NCBI GenBank assembly: GCA_034509425.1
Contig: JAVTVJ010000829.1
Location: 1 to 64,000, forward strand
Origin: Eopsaltria australis
Taxonomy: Eukaryota; Chordata; Aves; Passeriformes; Petroicidae
Length of the DNA stretch: 64,000 bases
Reading direction: 5' to 3'
Position 1 is the stretch's first letter; each line of letters starts with the position of its first letter. Made by a program: the position numbers and the translations under genes. This document shows positions 26,433 through 38,180 of the stretch, one piece after another. The notes beneath the pieces were generated by a model. The model was not told the origin of the DNA and did no database searches. It saw only the letters and a list, made by a program, of their open reading frames with translations.

Positions 26433-26569
26433 AAGAGGAAGGGGAAGAGGAAGAGGAAGGGGACTACAAAAATGACAATGACAGTTTCAACAGAATTGAA
26501 CTGAATTGGCTATCCAATATTGTTGAATGGTTCCGTAAAACTGGAAGTACAGATTGTCAGAAGCAGTGA
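26433..26569 (+). other. Possible terminal coding exon (weak candidate)
   Basis: A pyrimidine-rich acceptor GTGTTTTTTCAG ends at 26432. In one frame (starting at 26435) there follow 44 open codons and a TGA at 26567-26569. The predicted peptide opens with an acidic run (EEGEEEEGDYKNDND) and continues SFNRIELNWLSNIVEWFRK, ending DCQKQ. The Glu run comes from the purine tract 26433-26463. An open frame of this length has a fair chance of occurring at random, and I do not recognise the protein. It is listed because the acceptor, frame and stop fit a last exon together. No upstream exon was identified. Confidence 0.2.
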
Positions 26570-27106
26570 GGTATCATTTGAGAGACAGAAAAGCTGTTTA
26601 TATATTGCCAAGTACGGAAATTTCATTTGTCCTACACAGAAATGGAGAATGTATGAGTGTTACATAAAGAGAAACAACTAACCTCCAGAAATCAGCAGTT
26701 TCAGCATAAAGGAGGTAGCCTTTGCTATGTAAGAGGCCTCATCCTAAAAGTTTTCAAGTGCATAGATCTCATAAAAATATCCCAGTGATTATTACTGACT
26801 TTAATAAATGAATGGCTTCTGCTCTAAAGGTGTTTTTCTAAATCCCACTGAATCCTGCTCCTTGACTTCCTCAAATGCTGGGTAAGATCCTTAGTGACAA
26901 CTGTTCACTTAATAGCTTTCTAAAAATAAGTAGGGAAAAAAGGTTAAGAATAAGACTGTAAAACCTACAGTGTAGAGTGATGTCTTTTTGGTTTATACTG
27001 TAACTGGCCTGATGTTTTATAATTTCTGTCAACGAAGAACAAGAATAAAGGTGATTAAAAAGTAATGACTTTGACATAATACTGCAGAGAAAAATCTATT
27101 GTTGTG

Positions 27107-27369
27107 ATTGGTTATTTCATCTCTTTCCCAGATTAGTGATTGCTAACACGAGCAGGAAACTCCATCACATTTTCCAACCACCAATAGGCTACTGCAAACA
27201 AGTGCAAAGACACAATTATGTAGAAAGCGACCAATGAATTTAAAAACATATAATGGCTGTGACTTCACCATTGCCTCCTATAAGTCTTGCTGTTTCTGAA
27301 ATGTGCCTGAATTTCACTTTAATATAGCAGCCACTTGTAACCAGGAGTCATTTCTACAAGCTGTCCAAT
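27107..27369. promoter_or_regulatory. Cluster of four CCAAT boxes, possible conserved regulatory element
   Basis: ATTGG occurs at 27107-27111 and CCAAT at 27181-27185, 27231-27235 and 27365-27369, which is four CCAAT-type sites in about 260 bp. NF-Y binds such sites, often in spaced groups. The surrounding sequence is non-repetitive. There is no TATA box, CpG island or open frame placed to make this a clear promoter, so an enhancer or plain coincidence are both possible. Confidence 0.2.
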
Positions 27370-28502
27370 GGGAACGTAAAGCTATAATTATAATGCAGAA
27401 AGATATCCATTCAACACTTTAAATGACAAGATGTGTACATTACATTACAGACAAGCCTAAGTGCTCTGCATCAGATATTTCTAGCAGTACAGTATCTTAT
27501 ATATGCTTACTCACATAAATATACTCCCTTAATTGAAATATATTTGTGCCATCCTGATAAAATCCGATGAAAGATGAGCAAATATTTAGGTTTTGGGGAC
27601 CTTTAAATTTTACTGTCTACTAAGTAGGCATCAAATAACTTTCTATTTGGAAGACAAGGCATGTAAGTTTGACAGTTTTGCCCATTTTACATTAATATTT
27701 TTGAATAAGCCTAAAGTATAAAAAGTGTTCAGAAATTGTCTTTTATGGACTTCAGTTTGAATAGCAAGAGTTTTTCAATACAGCTACCAACTTCTATACA
27801 AAAACCTTTTCTATCTTGAGATTATCATTAATGACAACATAAGCATCAGGTATTTTCTAATGAAAAGAACATGAAAAAGAGGTGCATTCAAAACTGTAGA
27901 CAAAAAATTACAAAAGCAATGCAAGCAAGCACCATAAACACATCTTAGCAGTCAGAGCAGAGCTAGAGAAATATAAAGAAAAATAATTCAGACCATTATT
28001 CTAAGATGCAATAAAAGAACTTAAAATTTGTGGTGAACGATACAGTTATGGGCAGTGACAGGTAATGTATGACATGCACATAGAGCTGAGATAGTTGAGA
28101 AAAACTGCTAGATGGTACTAAACTAATAGACAAGTATTTCAATTTATTTTTATGCATGTTAGAAAGCAAACACATGCAACAAACTTGAAAGAATTAGAGA
28201 GGATACGTGAAGTATCAAGAGATATTTTTCTTCTGAAGAGATTCATCATGTTTATAATTTCCTTGGAAAAATGTGTTTCAGTGACTGTGTCAGTGCAAAA
28301 TGAGCACTGCAATACAATGCAGAGACTCTCCAGGAACTCACTAACCAGGAGGAAAGCTTGTCTTTCTCTCTGCATACATGCCTGGTTGAACACCTATAAG
28401 GCACATCATGTGAAAATTATTGCCTCTAACCAGCGAAGAGTTTGTAATTTTTGAGACTTGATACTTAGTGTACAACTTGATGAACTTTTTATAATGTATT
28501 AT

Positions 28503-28504
<2 letters not shown>

Positions 28505-28534
<30 letters not shown>
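28505..28534. repeat. Pure run of 30 T
   Basis: Thirty uninterrupted T residues. It could be a plain mononucleotide repeat or the tail (poly-A on the minus strand) of a retrotransposed sequence lying to its right; I could not recognise any such insert there. Confidence 0.95.
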
Positions 28535-29794
28535 CACAATAAGGAAAACTTTGAATTTTGATCAATAATTTTTTAGTGATTGTTCTAGCTAGAATTTTTG
28601 CCCTGGAAGTTTCCACTGGCTGAAAGTAATAATCACAACATGACTGAAAGCAAGAGTGATTCTGAAAAATCTGTTCTAGTCACGTCTGAGCAGGTGAATG
28701 CAAATCTACTCTCTATGTGAGAATTTAATCCAACTGCGTAGACACAGTTATATGCACACAGGTTATAAATAAGTGTGAGGTCCAGTCAAGTCCCAAAGCA
28801 CTAACTCTTTTCTTCTTTTGCACCAGCCAACATTAGAGAAGACCCAGTCTTCTGTCACCACAGAATAAAGCTATCTACCTCAGTGAAACCCTATTTGGTA
28901 AAGCTTCCAGTAAAGCAACTGTAGTTGGACTAATCTCTGATATATCACCACCTCTTTTTGATATCATTAGGGGACCTTTATTTACCTCAGAAATACAAAA
29001 TGTTTTAGTGCTCAAATTAGTCTCAGAACATTCTGCTCTTTTATGAATAAAGTGGAACAAGATGCATGCAGTGGATAAGCTCAGAAAAAAGTCATTCACT
29101 AAAAGTTCCAGAATTCAACAAAAACTTCAACACCACACTTTGGGTCTAAGATTAAGTCAATTATCCAAAATACGTGGTATGCATAAGTGAAATAGTTCTG
29201 CATTTTTCCTCCTTTGTTTCTGTTGTGGGAAAGAAGGTAGGTGGAGAACAGTTGGAGCTCACAGAACATATGTTGTTTCTTGCTATGCAGTACAGCACAA
29301 AAAGTTAATTAAGAAAATTTTAAACAAAAGTTATCAGCATCATCTAAAGCTTTGCTCTTCAGCTTTTTTATATTACACTGTCATGTTACACTGGAAAAAA
29401 ACATTAGCATATTCTATTCAGGCTACTAGGAACCCTCCTCCACTTGGCTATAAAAAGGGCAATGTAGTCATCCTACCACCTTTAGGCTGATCCTTCATCA
29501 AAGCTCTGACCTGGGCAATGAGAGACTTGGAGCCAAAGCAGCTGAAGATCAAGTCACGACATTTTCAGAAATGCTCTGTAGGATATGTTGCCCACAGACT
29601 ACGAGCTGTACTACTGGCTGCAGATCAGGCAGTTTCTGGTCTGCCTGTGAGATCAGCGGTGGGTTGGTAGGGAGGGAGCTGAGGGGCTGCTGGGGTCCAA
29701 CCAAACACCTTCTTGCCTGCTCTTTCTACACTGAGTTCGCCTGAGCTTTTCTGTGTGCAAAATATCTGCCTCACCGTTTTTTCCTGACATCTTA

Positions 29795-30222
29795 GATTTT
29801 TCAGCACCTCTCCTATGACAACATGCTTAGAGAGTTTGGGGTTTTCAGCCTGGAGAAGTGAAGACTCCCATGAAACAGTTAGCAGCCTCCCAGTAACTAA
29901 GGGGAACTTACAAAAAGGAGGGAGAGCAACTTTTTGCATGGGCCGATAGTGATAGGATAAGGGGAAATGGTTGTAACTTAAAGAGGGGACATTTAGACTG
30001 GAAGTTAGCAGGAAACTCTTTACTCAGAGGGTGGTGACACACTAGAACCAGTTTTCCAGAGAAGCTGTGGATGCCCCATCCCTGGAAGTATCCCCAGTTC
30101 CAGACTGGGTGAGGTCCTGGGCAGCCTGATTTAGTGGGTGACATCTGTGCCCAATGCAGGGTAATTAGAACTAGATGATCCTTAAAGTCCCTTCCTACCC
30201 AAGCTGTTCTATGGTTCTAAAG
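29795..30222 (+). mobile_element. CR1 LINE fragment, 3' part, plus strand
   Basis: The plus strand follows the CR1 3' region: 'CTCTCCTATGACAACATGC', then GTTTTCAGCCTGGAGAAG, a diverged stretch with GGGGACATTTAGACTGGA, GGTGGTGACACACTAGAACC, GATGCCCCATCCCTGGAAGT, and the terminal ACTAGATGATCCTTAAAGTC...TGTTCTATGGTTCTA. This is the usual order of the ORF2 C-terminal coding end followed by the 3' UTR and tail. It is 5'-truncated and interrupted by stops, so it is an old copy. Antisense frames at 29625-30144 have no meaning. Confidence 0.88.
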
Positions 30223-33200
30223 TTGTCACATCAGGTGTGCTGCTACACGCAGTCTGTGATGCTTTGCACAGACCATGGTTAAAAATAATTCCTAAAGCCA
30301 TGGATTTTTCAGTCTGGTGTTGAAGGATAAAGTTATATGAGTGTCAGATTTTGATAGTCCTCCCACTGTCCCAGTCTGCTACTTTTAATTTCCAAGAGAC
30401 ACTTTAGGTCATCTAATTTACAGTCCAGTTTCAAAGAGCTGATGATCTGTGTAGTTTAGGGCAAGCTGGGGGCTTCAGCAATAAGCTGAACTTACAAAAA
30501 GGAGCAAGGCAGGACAGGAGTAGCTTACACCGGCCCTCTGTTAAAAGTAGTGAAATGTTAAACACTGCTGTTCATTCAGGCTCATTTCCTATGTCAGTTT
30601 AAACAAATATAAATACTGGAGAATTTAAGTGGTCAAGTTAAGGATCTGCCTTTCCTTCTACCAGTTTCATTGTAGAGTAGTCACTGCTGCTTAGGGGCAA
30701 AATTAAATACTAAGAATATTGTATCTAAAACTTGTAAAAAAATTTTCCTATGCTTTCCTCTTGGAGTTTTCAGGCACTTTAATCTTTGGACAGATGGTGG
30801 GATGAAGATTTTAGTATCTTTATTATGAGCATGAGGTCCTTGAGGGCTCCTCAGCTGCTTCAGTCTCCGCATCTCATTTAATAGGACATATGCTTTTTCT
30901 TGACAAAACCTATGAGTAGGAAAGAGAGAATAACAATTAGTCTTGGTCAAACATTTGATGTGAGAACAGCATTCTTCAGAAGTACATTGGCTCGTGGACA
31001 TCCAAGTGTCTTGTGGAAATTAATTTTAATGGAAAATTTTAATAAACTGTTGATAATTTTTTTAGAAAGCATTGAAAAAATTTTATTCTGACAAGGTCAA
31101 GGTAATTTTCTCTTTTTCATTTTGATCTTAATATTGTTATGCATAATTAGACGAAGATAAATAAAAATTGAAGTGTTGCAGTCAAAAGGAAGTACTACAT
31201 GGCATCAAAAAAGTGCTTTCATCTTATCTAAGTGGAACACAACCACAAAACTCTTTGAGAGTTCTGAAAAAATGTAAAATGAAATTTCTTGATCAGAAAA
31301 CATTTACTTTAATTCCTACTTTTATTTCCACTCAATTGAAAGAAAAGTCAGGATACTGTAGTTTCTCCCTGACCACAAATTCAGCTGTAGTATTGATTTG
31401 GCTAGACAAGATGCAGAGAGTGTGCTCCACAGACAAATAATGCAATGATACAGCAGGTGTGGTTTCTGTTGATGTATTATGGATGGGTAGACAAGTTGCA
31501 TCTTCAAAATTGATGGCAAAGCAGTTTACCTTCTTGACATAAAATAAAGATTGCTCTTCTGTTTCTTTCTTTACATGGTTCCATGATTTGCAGTGTCCTC
31601 TATTATAGCCTGTTGCAACCAGTTAGAGAAAGGTATTCAATAAAGAGAAAAGGAGCACAGATAGAGACACTTCTGCAGGAGAAGAGATCAGTTTGGCAAC
31701 AACTCATCACTTGAAGATGATCCAGCTGATGAGAGGGAGACTGAAGAAGAATATAAAATCATGGATGGTAGAGAAGATATTAGAAAATATTTCCTCACAG
31801 TAGAAAACATAGGCAATTGACTCAGAATTTTTGATGCACATCAAATTTAATTTGGGAATTCATTGACATTCAATGCTTTATATAACACAAGAGCAAATAA
31901 TTTCATAAACTACTAGAAAATTTCCTTCATGGAGGAAATATCTTTCAAAAGCTACTAATCACACCTAGGAAAGTGCAAAAGTACAACCTCTGTCCCAGCT
32001 AGGTAAGCTGATAGCTGGAAGCTGAGAGCAAATATTTTATGAAATGTTGTTCTGCTTTAACTTAGTCTTATTTTCTTTTCATAAGTACCTGCCTGAATAT
32101 TATGTGGGCTTTTGGATGCTCTCTGTAGCGTTCTTTTAATACTTGGTGGAAATAAAGGTCTTCAATAGAGAAAATAAATGTTCAGTGTCCCTATGGTCAC
32201 TGGACAGCGTTCACATATTTCAGAAACTTTCTGGAAAACATGAATGTCTGATGATTCTTTGGAAAACAAAGGCTATCAGCTTGTCCATGTGCACCAAGTA
32301 TGAAACAGGAACGTCAACTTTTTATGTGCAGAAAATGTTCTCTTCTTTTTTCTTGCTTGTTCCTAGCTAAATGGCTAATTTTCTTTATGCATCAAAGCAA
32401 CCACCGACATCTCTTGTGGAAGTATGCTGTTAAATGCCTGAAATTATTGGACGCTGGGGTGGAAAACTCACTTTGTAGAAGCCACATGTCTAGACCTATG
32501 TCTTCCAAAATTAAAATAGCAAAATCTTTTAGCAGAGACTTTTGTTGGTAATTATAGAGAAATTAGACATTCCTATTTCAGTGGGCAGTTCACTTAAATT
32601 GCAAAATGTCCCTTTTCCTCAGGTTAAAGCTGGTAAAATGTAAAGTTAGACAAAATCCTTTTGAATGCATGGTGCTGAGACAATTATCATTTTTGTAACA
32701 CTGTTGCAAGTGACATAATTAGCAGTGCTAGCAAGGGCAGTGTCTATGAGGTCAGCTTCACTGTATTCTGGCTATTATAATTACCACCACACTTCTCTGA
32801 AAATTGAACTCCTTCTACTGTCTTCTGCACCCCTAGTAATGATGTCTTCCTTCTCCTTTTCAAATCTGAAAATGTGAGTTCTCTAGTGACTATGTGTTCC
32901 ATCTGCATTTTTGCAAAGCTAAACTCAAGACCTTCTGCCTTCTCTATTTTCCCTCTTCGTACAGGGGGCTCTATTTTAAAGGTACTGACAGGGAGTTTTA
33001 ATTCGTAGCAACAATTGTTACAATGTGGCAGATGGCCCCACCATCGGTGTGAAAATTTCTGCGAAAGAGGAAAGTATCCCCTGGGTTGAGGAACTCTGGA
33101 ACCAGTCCTGTTCAGAAAAATGACTGCGTGCCTCTGGAAACCGATGAAGCTGGCTCTACTCATTGCTTCTTTGTGAAGGCTATTCTGTAATCAAACTTGC

Positions 33201-33456
33201 TTTAAGGTACAGGAAAGACTTCTAATTTTCAGCCTAGTTTTATTGAAGTAATAACCATTTCTTTTTGAAATAAGAAGCAATTGTACTTTCACAGAGGGCA
33301 GAGTGGCAGTGCCAACAATTTCACTGAGATGCTATGCTTTTATGGCAAGAGATTATTATAAAATCTTGTATACACAGCTTTTCTTTTTCCTTTCTGGTTT
33401 TCTAGTTTTTCAGCTTGTTTTGTTCCAAGTCCTTTATATATCTATATCTATCTAAT

Positions 33457-33500
<44 letters not shown>

Positions 33501-35277
33501 TCTTTTGCCATTCATTGGAAAGCCAGGAATAAGCTATTACATTATGACCTTTCCGTAGCATTTTCCATTGGGACATTAATGGTAGGTTATTTATCATTTT
33601 GCTGGGAAGGAATAGATTTCCTGTCTCTTCTCTTGGGAAAACCTTATTTTCACTTCTTTCATTGACTAAATGTGCTCATTATTTAGTCTCAAGTGTATGC
33701 CTGGGGTGTAGCCCCAGTAATGATTAAGTTTTCCTAGCAAATCAACACTATGGAAAATGCTTGTGATACTTAAATATGTCTCACACTTCATTTATTTTTC
33801 TGTCCTCTCTTGATTAACTTCAAGCTTGCTTTTTCTTTTCTTTGTTTGTTTCTATATCCAGTGGTGACATCTCAGTTGTAGCTTTCACGATTAATTGTCG
33901 CTGTTGTGTTTTCATTATCATAAACACCCAGGACAGAAAAGCCCTTTAATGAATAATTTCCTAAGGGTTACTTTTACATGTTACTTGTCTTTCTATCTTG
34001 AGCTTTGCAGGTTTTACAAAGAAGCTATTTAAAATCTTGCACAGGGAAAAAAAAAATCATTCACACTCTTCCCATATTCCTATCACATACACATTAACAC
34101 ACAATATGCATAGGGCATTACTCTGGTATTCAGATCCACTGTTTCAAGTACATAATGATTTAACTACTGTGCAAAATCCCTTAAAATAGCAGGACTTCAA
34201 CCATTCCCTTGAGCCAACCTACATTTTCAGTCATATAAATTGTTGGTTTGATTTAATTATGCAATTGTTTTTAATAATTTATTGAATAATATAATTATTA
34301 TCCATCTTGTGGTATAGTAGTACGCCTTCTAAGTTCCCAGTTATCCTCTTGGTTAGGTATTTGTTGTGGGTAGTAGTGGCTTAGCTATAAAGATCTCTGC
34401 TGGAAATTACTTTATGAAGACAAATCTTCATTTACTTCCCATCTCTTTTTCAAGTGCTTTCAATCTCAGATTGACATTCAGTATTCATCCTTCAGCATGT
34501 AGGCTCCCAGATGGACACTGCAAGCTTTCCCTTACAGAAATATGTGCAAATGACTGTAAAGATAAATAACAGGACACAGAATGGAGCTTGCCCATGGAAC
34601 ACATAATTATATGCACTATTTAATTTTTAACTCCTTCTTTCATTGTTTTTTGGATCCCTCTACCTATTTCACTACAGGATCAATATACAGTGGATGTGAC
34701 AAGTCTGCAAGTCTCTTAGGTATCATATCACCCATTCCACTTGGTGTTGAGGGCAGAAATCAGCCCCTGAACCCCTCCTATTCAGTATTATAGACAAAGC
34801 ACAGGTGACTATAGGTGCATGCAATGATATTTTCAAGGATTCTAAAAGAGTAACAAACCAAGAAATAGCGTTAGAAGGCAACACAGTAAAACAAAGTTAG
34901 AGAAGATAGTTTTTCACTGTAATTTTTCATTTAAAACTGAAGCTACGGATTCTTTATTGTTGCATAAAATGTTAAGAGGCTTTGAAAGACTGAGACTGCA
35001 AGAACTGTAATAAGCTACTAAATATTGTTCCAGGAAAGCAGAACAAGAATTTTGTATTCTCCCTTTTCCAAATGAAAAGAATAAAGAGAAACTCATTTGA
35101 AGGGAAAAATGTAAAACTAATAAGTATACAGCTAAATAATGGAATTGATTGGTGCACCATGGCACCTTGATCACTATTTATTTTTATTTGTCATAGAAAA
35201 ATGGGTAATGATGTCTAGGGGAAAAAAATTCCTTTATTTTTAGTTGTTCATTCATTAATTCACAATAATTATAGATG
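30223..35277. other. AT-rich single-copy DNA, no gene seen
   Basis: No gene or repeat family recognised apart from the AT microsatellite at 33435-33497. The longest frame is 139 codons on the minus strand (32744-33163); it lacks any domain I recognise and its length is within chance for a window of this size. Confidence 0.55.
33435..33497. repeat. (AT)n microsatellite
   Basis: Imperfect TATC/TATA units from 33435 lead into an uninterrupted AT dinucleotide run from about 33466 to 33497 (16 units). Such tracts are length-variable and can extrude cruciforms. Confidence 0.95.
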
Positions 35278-35500
35278 TCAGGCTGGGAGGGAAGACAGTG
35301 GGTCAGCTGGTCCAGCTCAAGCAGGGTCATCCTAGAGCACATTGCACAGAATTGTGTCCAGATGGTTCTGGAATGTGAGGGAGAGTCCACAACCTCTTTG
35401 GGCAATCTGTTCCAGTTCAGGTGGAGCTTCTTGTGCATCACTTTCTGCCCATTGCCTCTTGTCCTATTGCTTGGCACCACCCATTCATCATTCACAGAAG
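35278..35500 (-). mobile_element. CR1 LINE fragment, 3' part, minus strand, with internal deletion
   Basis: On the plus strand it starts GTCAGGCTGGGAGGG and proceeds GGTCAGCTGGTCCAGCTCAA, GAGTCCACAACCTCTTTGGG, CTGTTCCAGTTCAGGTGGAG, CTTGTCCTATTGCTTGGCAC. These are the same blocks, in the same order, as the CR1 copy at 59062, so the element lies on the minus strand. Compared with that copy it lacks 39 bp at the 35416/35417 junction and has many mismatches and small gaps, showing it is older. The 142-codon plus-strand frame here (35275-35703) is antisense to CR1 in its first half and random afterwards. Confidence 0.85.
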
Positions 35501-35918
35501 CTAACAGACATAATTGGCTATGGTTTATGTATGGAAATAGATATGAAAGGCTTTATAATCAATGTACTTTGAATCTAGAAAAAAAGGCAGATAAAACCAG
35601 CATAGAGAAAAAAACTAAGTTAGACCTGCCATTGATTTTTCCACACATTTCCTGCAGTCCTCCCTTTAGTTGCCCATTTTTGTTTGTTTGGGTATTTCAC
35701 TAGTATTCTGCAAAAAGACTGAAAACAACTGAAAATATTGGTATCAAATCATTATGTTCTATGGTGACTGTTGAAGCAAAGAAAGAGGAAAATCTCAAAA
35801 GACTGAATTTTTTAAAATTTTAACACACTTTGCAGAAACAGGAGCACTTTTATTGTTTCCAGAATGCATGGGCCCTTCAAGGATATAGTTTTCATAGTTT
35901 TAAGTGAGAAAATTTATT

Positions 35919-35996
35919 AAAAAAAAAAAAAAAAAAAGAAAAAGAGAAAAAAAGGAAAAAAGAAAAAAAAAAAAAGGAAAAAAGAAGAAAGAGAAA
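35919..35996. repeat. A-rich low-complexity tract (A)n/(GAAA)n
   Basis: A run of 19 A (35919-35937) followed by AAAG, AAAAAGG and GAAGAAAG units. The Lys-rich frame across it is an artefact of this composition. Confidence 0.95.
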
Positions 35997-37138
35997 TTAA
36001 GTTCTCCCATTCATTCTAAAGAGAGTTTCCCTGGATATCCCCCAGAAACAGAACATATTGAGAAAGGAGAAAGATGTGGATGCAGACAAGGTTTAAAATA
36101 GGAAAACCATTTAAGCAAATTATATTTTTAATTTAACAAAATTTCCTATATTGAATTCCAGTTGTGTGAGGACCTATAGCAAAGTGTTACCATGAAGAGT
36201 TGTTTAGTTTGCAAATATAAAAAACAAAATTAAATGTTAGTTAGCACAGGGCATTTTCTAGGAATTATTTTTAAGCCAAAGGAGATGAAAGAGAATCATG
36301 TGCTATGTATATAAAAAGAATTTCTGAAATGTTCAGGGGACTGGGTAGTTCCTTTTCTTTAGTTTATACAATTTCATTGTTCTACCTGCAGCTTTGAATA
36401 CAGTAGTTATATGCAATCCTTATCTAGGACAGCAATTAAAACACCTCTCCTCATCATATAATTAAATCTCTGGAGATAATTATGAATTCCATACTTACAT
36501 TTTTAACCTTGAATATAATCTCCTGGTTCATGCGTCTAGGTTTGCATAAAGTTCAAGCTGAAATAATTTTATCCTTGGAAGTGAATAGCAGGACTGATAC
36601 TGCCTGAATAAAATGTCCATAATATCTTACGCAAAATGAGTAAAGAAAAAAGAGTAGCACAAATTACTCTTCTAACTATTGATACTTTTGTAATCTAAGC
36701 AGCAAACAACTAAGAGATATAAGTAGCTAAGATACTCTGCTTCTTTTATACACAGCTGACTTATTTGAGAGAAATCATTAAAGGGATAGAACATATCAGA
36801 GGACTTATGTTTTATTGATTCCAACTCACTACATCTAATCCACTGTGGTTTGAAATGACAACTTGAACTGCTAAAGTGAAGAGGTCAGATTATGTAAGAT
36901 CTGTATTCTAGCACAGAAATTACTTCCACAATGACACATAAGGAGGACAATGTTCTATAGTTTGTTCATGTAACTTACTATTGGCCGTAGAGATCATTTA
37001 GGACATGGGTTGAAAACATTTTGATTACAATTTGTCGCGAAAGTTTGAAAATAGAAGGCAGATAATAATCTGAAGAACTGCTGTTTTAAATTTTACAAAA
37101 CGCAATAATAGGGGGGAAGAAAGGCTTTAGAGGTAAAA

Positions 37139-37510
37139 TCAAAAATCAGAAATTAGTAAAAACAGACCTGTTAGATCTGGTGATGGAACAATCTTAACTT
37201 TCTCTGAGACCAGACCATTCTCCTTATCTTGGCAGTTTCCCTTGCCACGCCAACTACTTGGTTCAGCAAGCTGCATAATTCTTTCTCCTCCTGCTCCTTT
37301 TGGCTTTTCCAAAGCATTGCAGGAAACAGTGCTACCTGGGCAAACATTCTCATAGTGAACTACGTGTTCTGAGGAGCCAGAAAAGAGAGCACCAAGAAGA
37401 TGTAGGAAAAGGGTGGAGGTTACGGCTGGCCAGAAGCAAGGTGAATGTAGCACTCCAGTGTTCTTTGCTTTAATAGCAAAAATTAGGGTATATTTCAACA
37501 ACAATTGCAC
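37139..37510 (-). other. Two overlapping minus-strand open frames, function unknown
   Basis: A 123-codon frame spans 37139-37510 and a second 60-codon frame lies at 37171-37353 in another register. The longer one has a hydrophobic stretch (AVTSTLFLHLLGALFSG, roughly residues 29-45) that looks like a signal peptide or membrane segment. The shorter one is helix-like and charged (KSQKEQEEKELCSLLNQVV). A splice-acceptor-like CTCTTTTCTGGCTCCTCAG sits between them on the minus strand. No homology was recognised and both lengths are within chance, so this is only a marked stretch, not a gene call. Confidence 0.15.
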
Positions 37511-37630
37511 TTTGCCTGTTAAACTATGTTTAAAAGAGTAAGCAAAATGCTGTAAATAGACAATGTGGGAAGTATTTGTAATTTTTTTCTGGGCTTTTAA
37601 AATGTTTGTTTTTTTAAAAAATTTCTTTAA

Positions 37631-38010
37631 AGGTCCTTTTCAAACCTCCAGGTGACATTTAGTAGAGTGGCTAACAGCCAAATCCACTACTAAACCATGC
37701 CCCCAGGTGCCACATCTACACATATTTTAAATACCTCTAGGGATGGTGACTCAACCACTTCCCTGGGCAGTACATTCCAAAGCCTAATCACCCTATTGGT
37801 GAAGAAATTTCTCTTAATATCTAATGTAAACATCCTATGGTGCAAATTAAGGTGAATTCCTCTTGATATTTAGCAGAAGTGCCCAACGCCCCCCTGGCTA
37901 CAGCCTCCTTTGAGGTAGTTGCAGAGAGTGATAAGTTCTCCCAGAGCCTCCTTTTCTGTAGACTGAACACCCCCAACTCCCTCAGCCACTTCTCATCATT
38001 TATGAACTGC
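37631..38010 (-). mobile_element. CR1 LINE fragment, 3' part, minus strand
   Basis: Plus-strand landmarks are AGGTCCTTTTCAAACCTCCA, AAACCATGCCCCCAGGTGCC, CTCCAGGGATGGTGACTCAA-type block (here CTCTAGGGATGGTGACTCAA), CCACTTCCCTGGGCAGTACA, TTCCAAAGCCTAATCACCCT and the closing CCCCCAACTCCCTCAGCC. Read on the minus strand this is the CR1 ORF2 C-terminal end and 3' UTR. It belongs to a different CR1 subfamily from the copies at 54 and 59 kb, judged by the 3' UTR. It is 5'-truncated and decayed. Confidence 0.88.
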
Positions 38011-38151
38011 CTGTGGCCAGTGGCAGCAGTGATTTAAACTACAGTAGGCTCTAAAGAGATTATTTATGTCTATTTACTAAGAAAAGCTGAAATTAGTAAA
38101 TTTTTCCAGGAATAAATAAACTAAATTCCATTGGTACTTCTGAAAATACTG

Positions 38152-38180
38152 GAAGCATCTCTGATGCTGAAGCATCTCTG
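38152..38180. repeat. 17-bp tandem duplication, partial
   Basis: GAAGCATCTCTGATGCT (38152-38168) is followed directly by GAAGCATCTCTG (38169-38180) without mismatch. Confidence 0.9.

Larger units (their letters stand above)
24436..29794. other. AT-rich single-copy DNA with a few sites listed separately
   Basis: No gene could be established. The stretch contains a purine-rich tract (24657-24777), a 26/21-bp duplication (24981-25027), a possible exon (26433-26569), a group of CCAAT boxes (27107-27369) and a 30-nt T run (28505-28534). Two overlapping frames of 84-100 codons at 28139-28454 run in opposite directions and resemble nothing known. Confidence 0.55.
35501..37630. other. AT-rich single-copy DNA, no gene established
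   Basis: Contains an A-rich tract (35919-35996) and two overlapping minus-strand open frames at 37139-37510, described separately. Nothing else was recognised. Confidence 0.55.

Noticed and set aside
32744..33163. 139-codon minus-strand open frame as a gene
   Set aside because: No recognisable domain, no splice or promoter context, and about one frame of this length is expected by chance in 64 kb of AT-rich DNA read in six frames.
35275..35703. 142-codon plus-strand open frame as a gene
   Set aside because: Its first half is antisense to a CR1 fragment and the rest is unique sequence without motif.
35919..36101. Lys/Glu-rich 65-codon frame
   Set aside because: It is the translation of the A-rich low-complexity tract.
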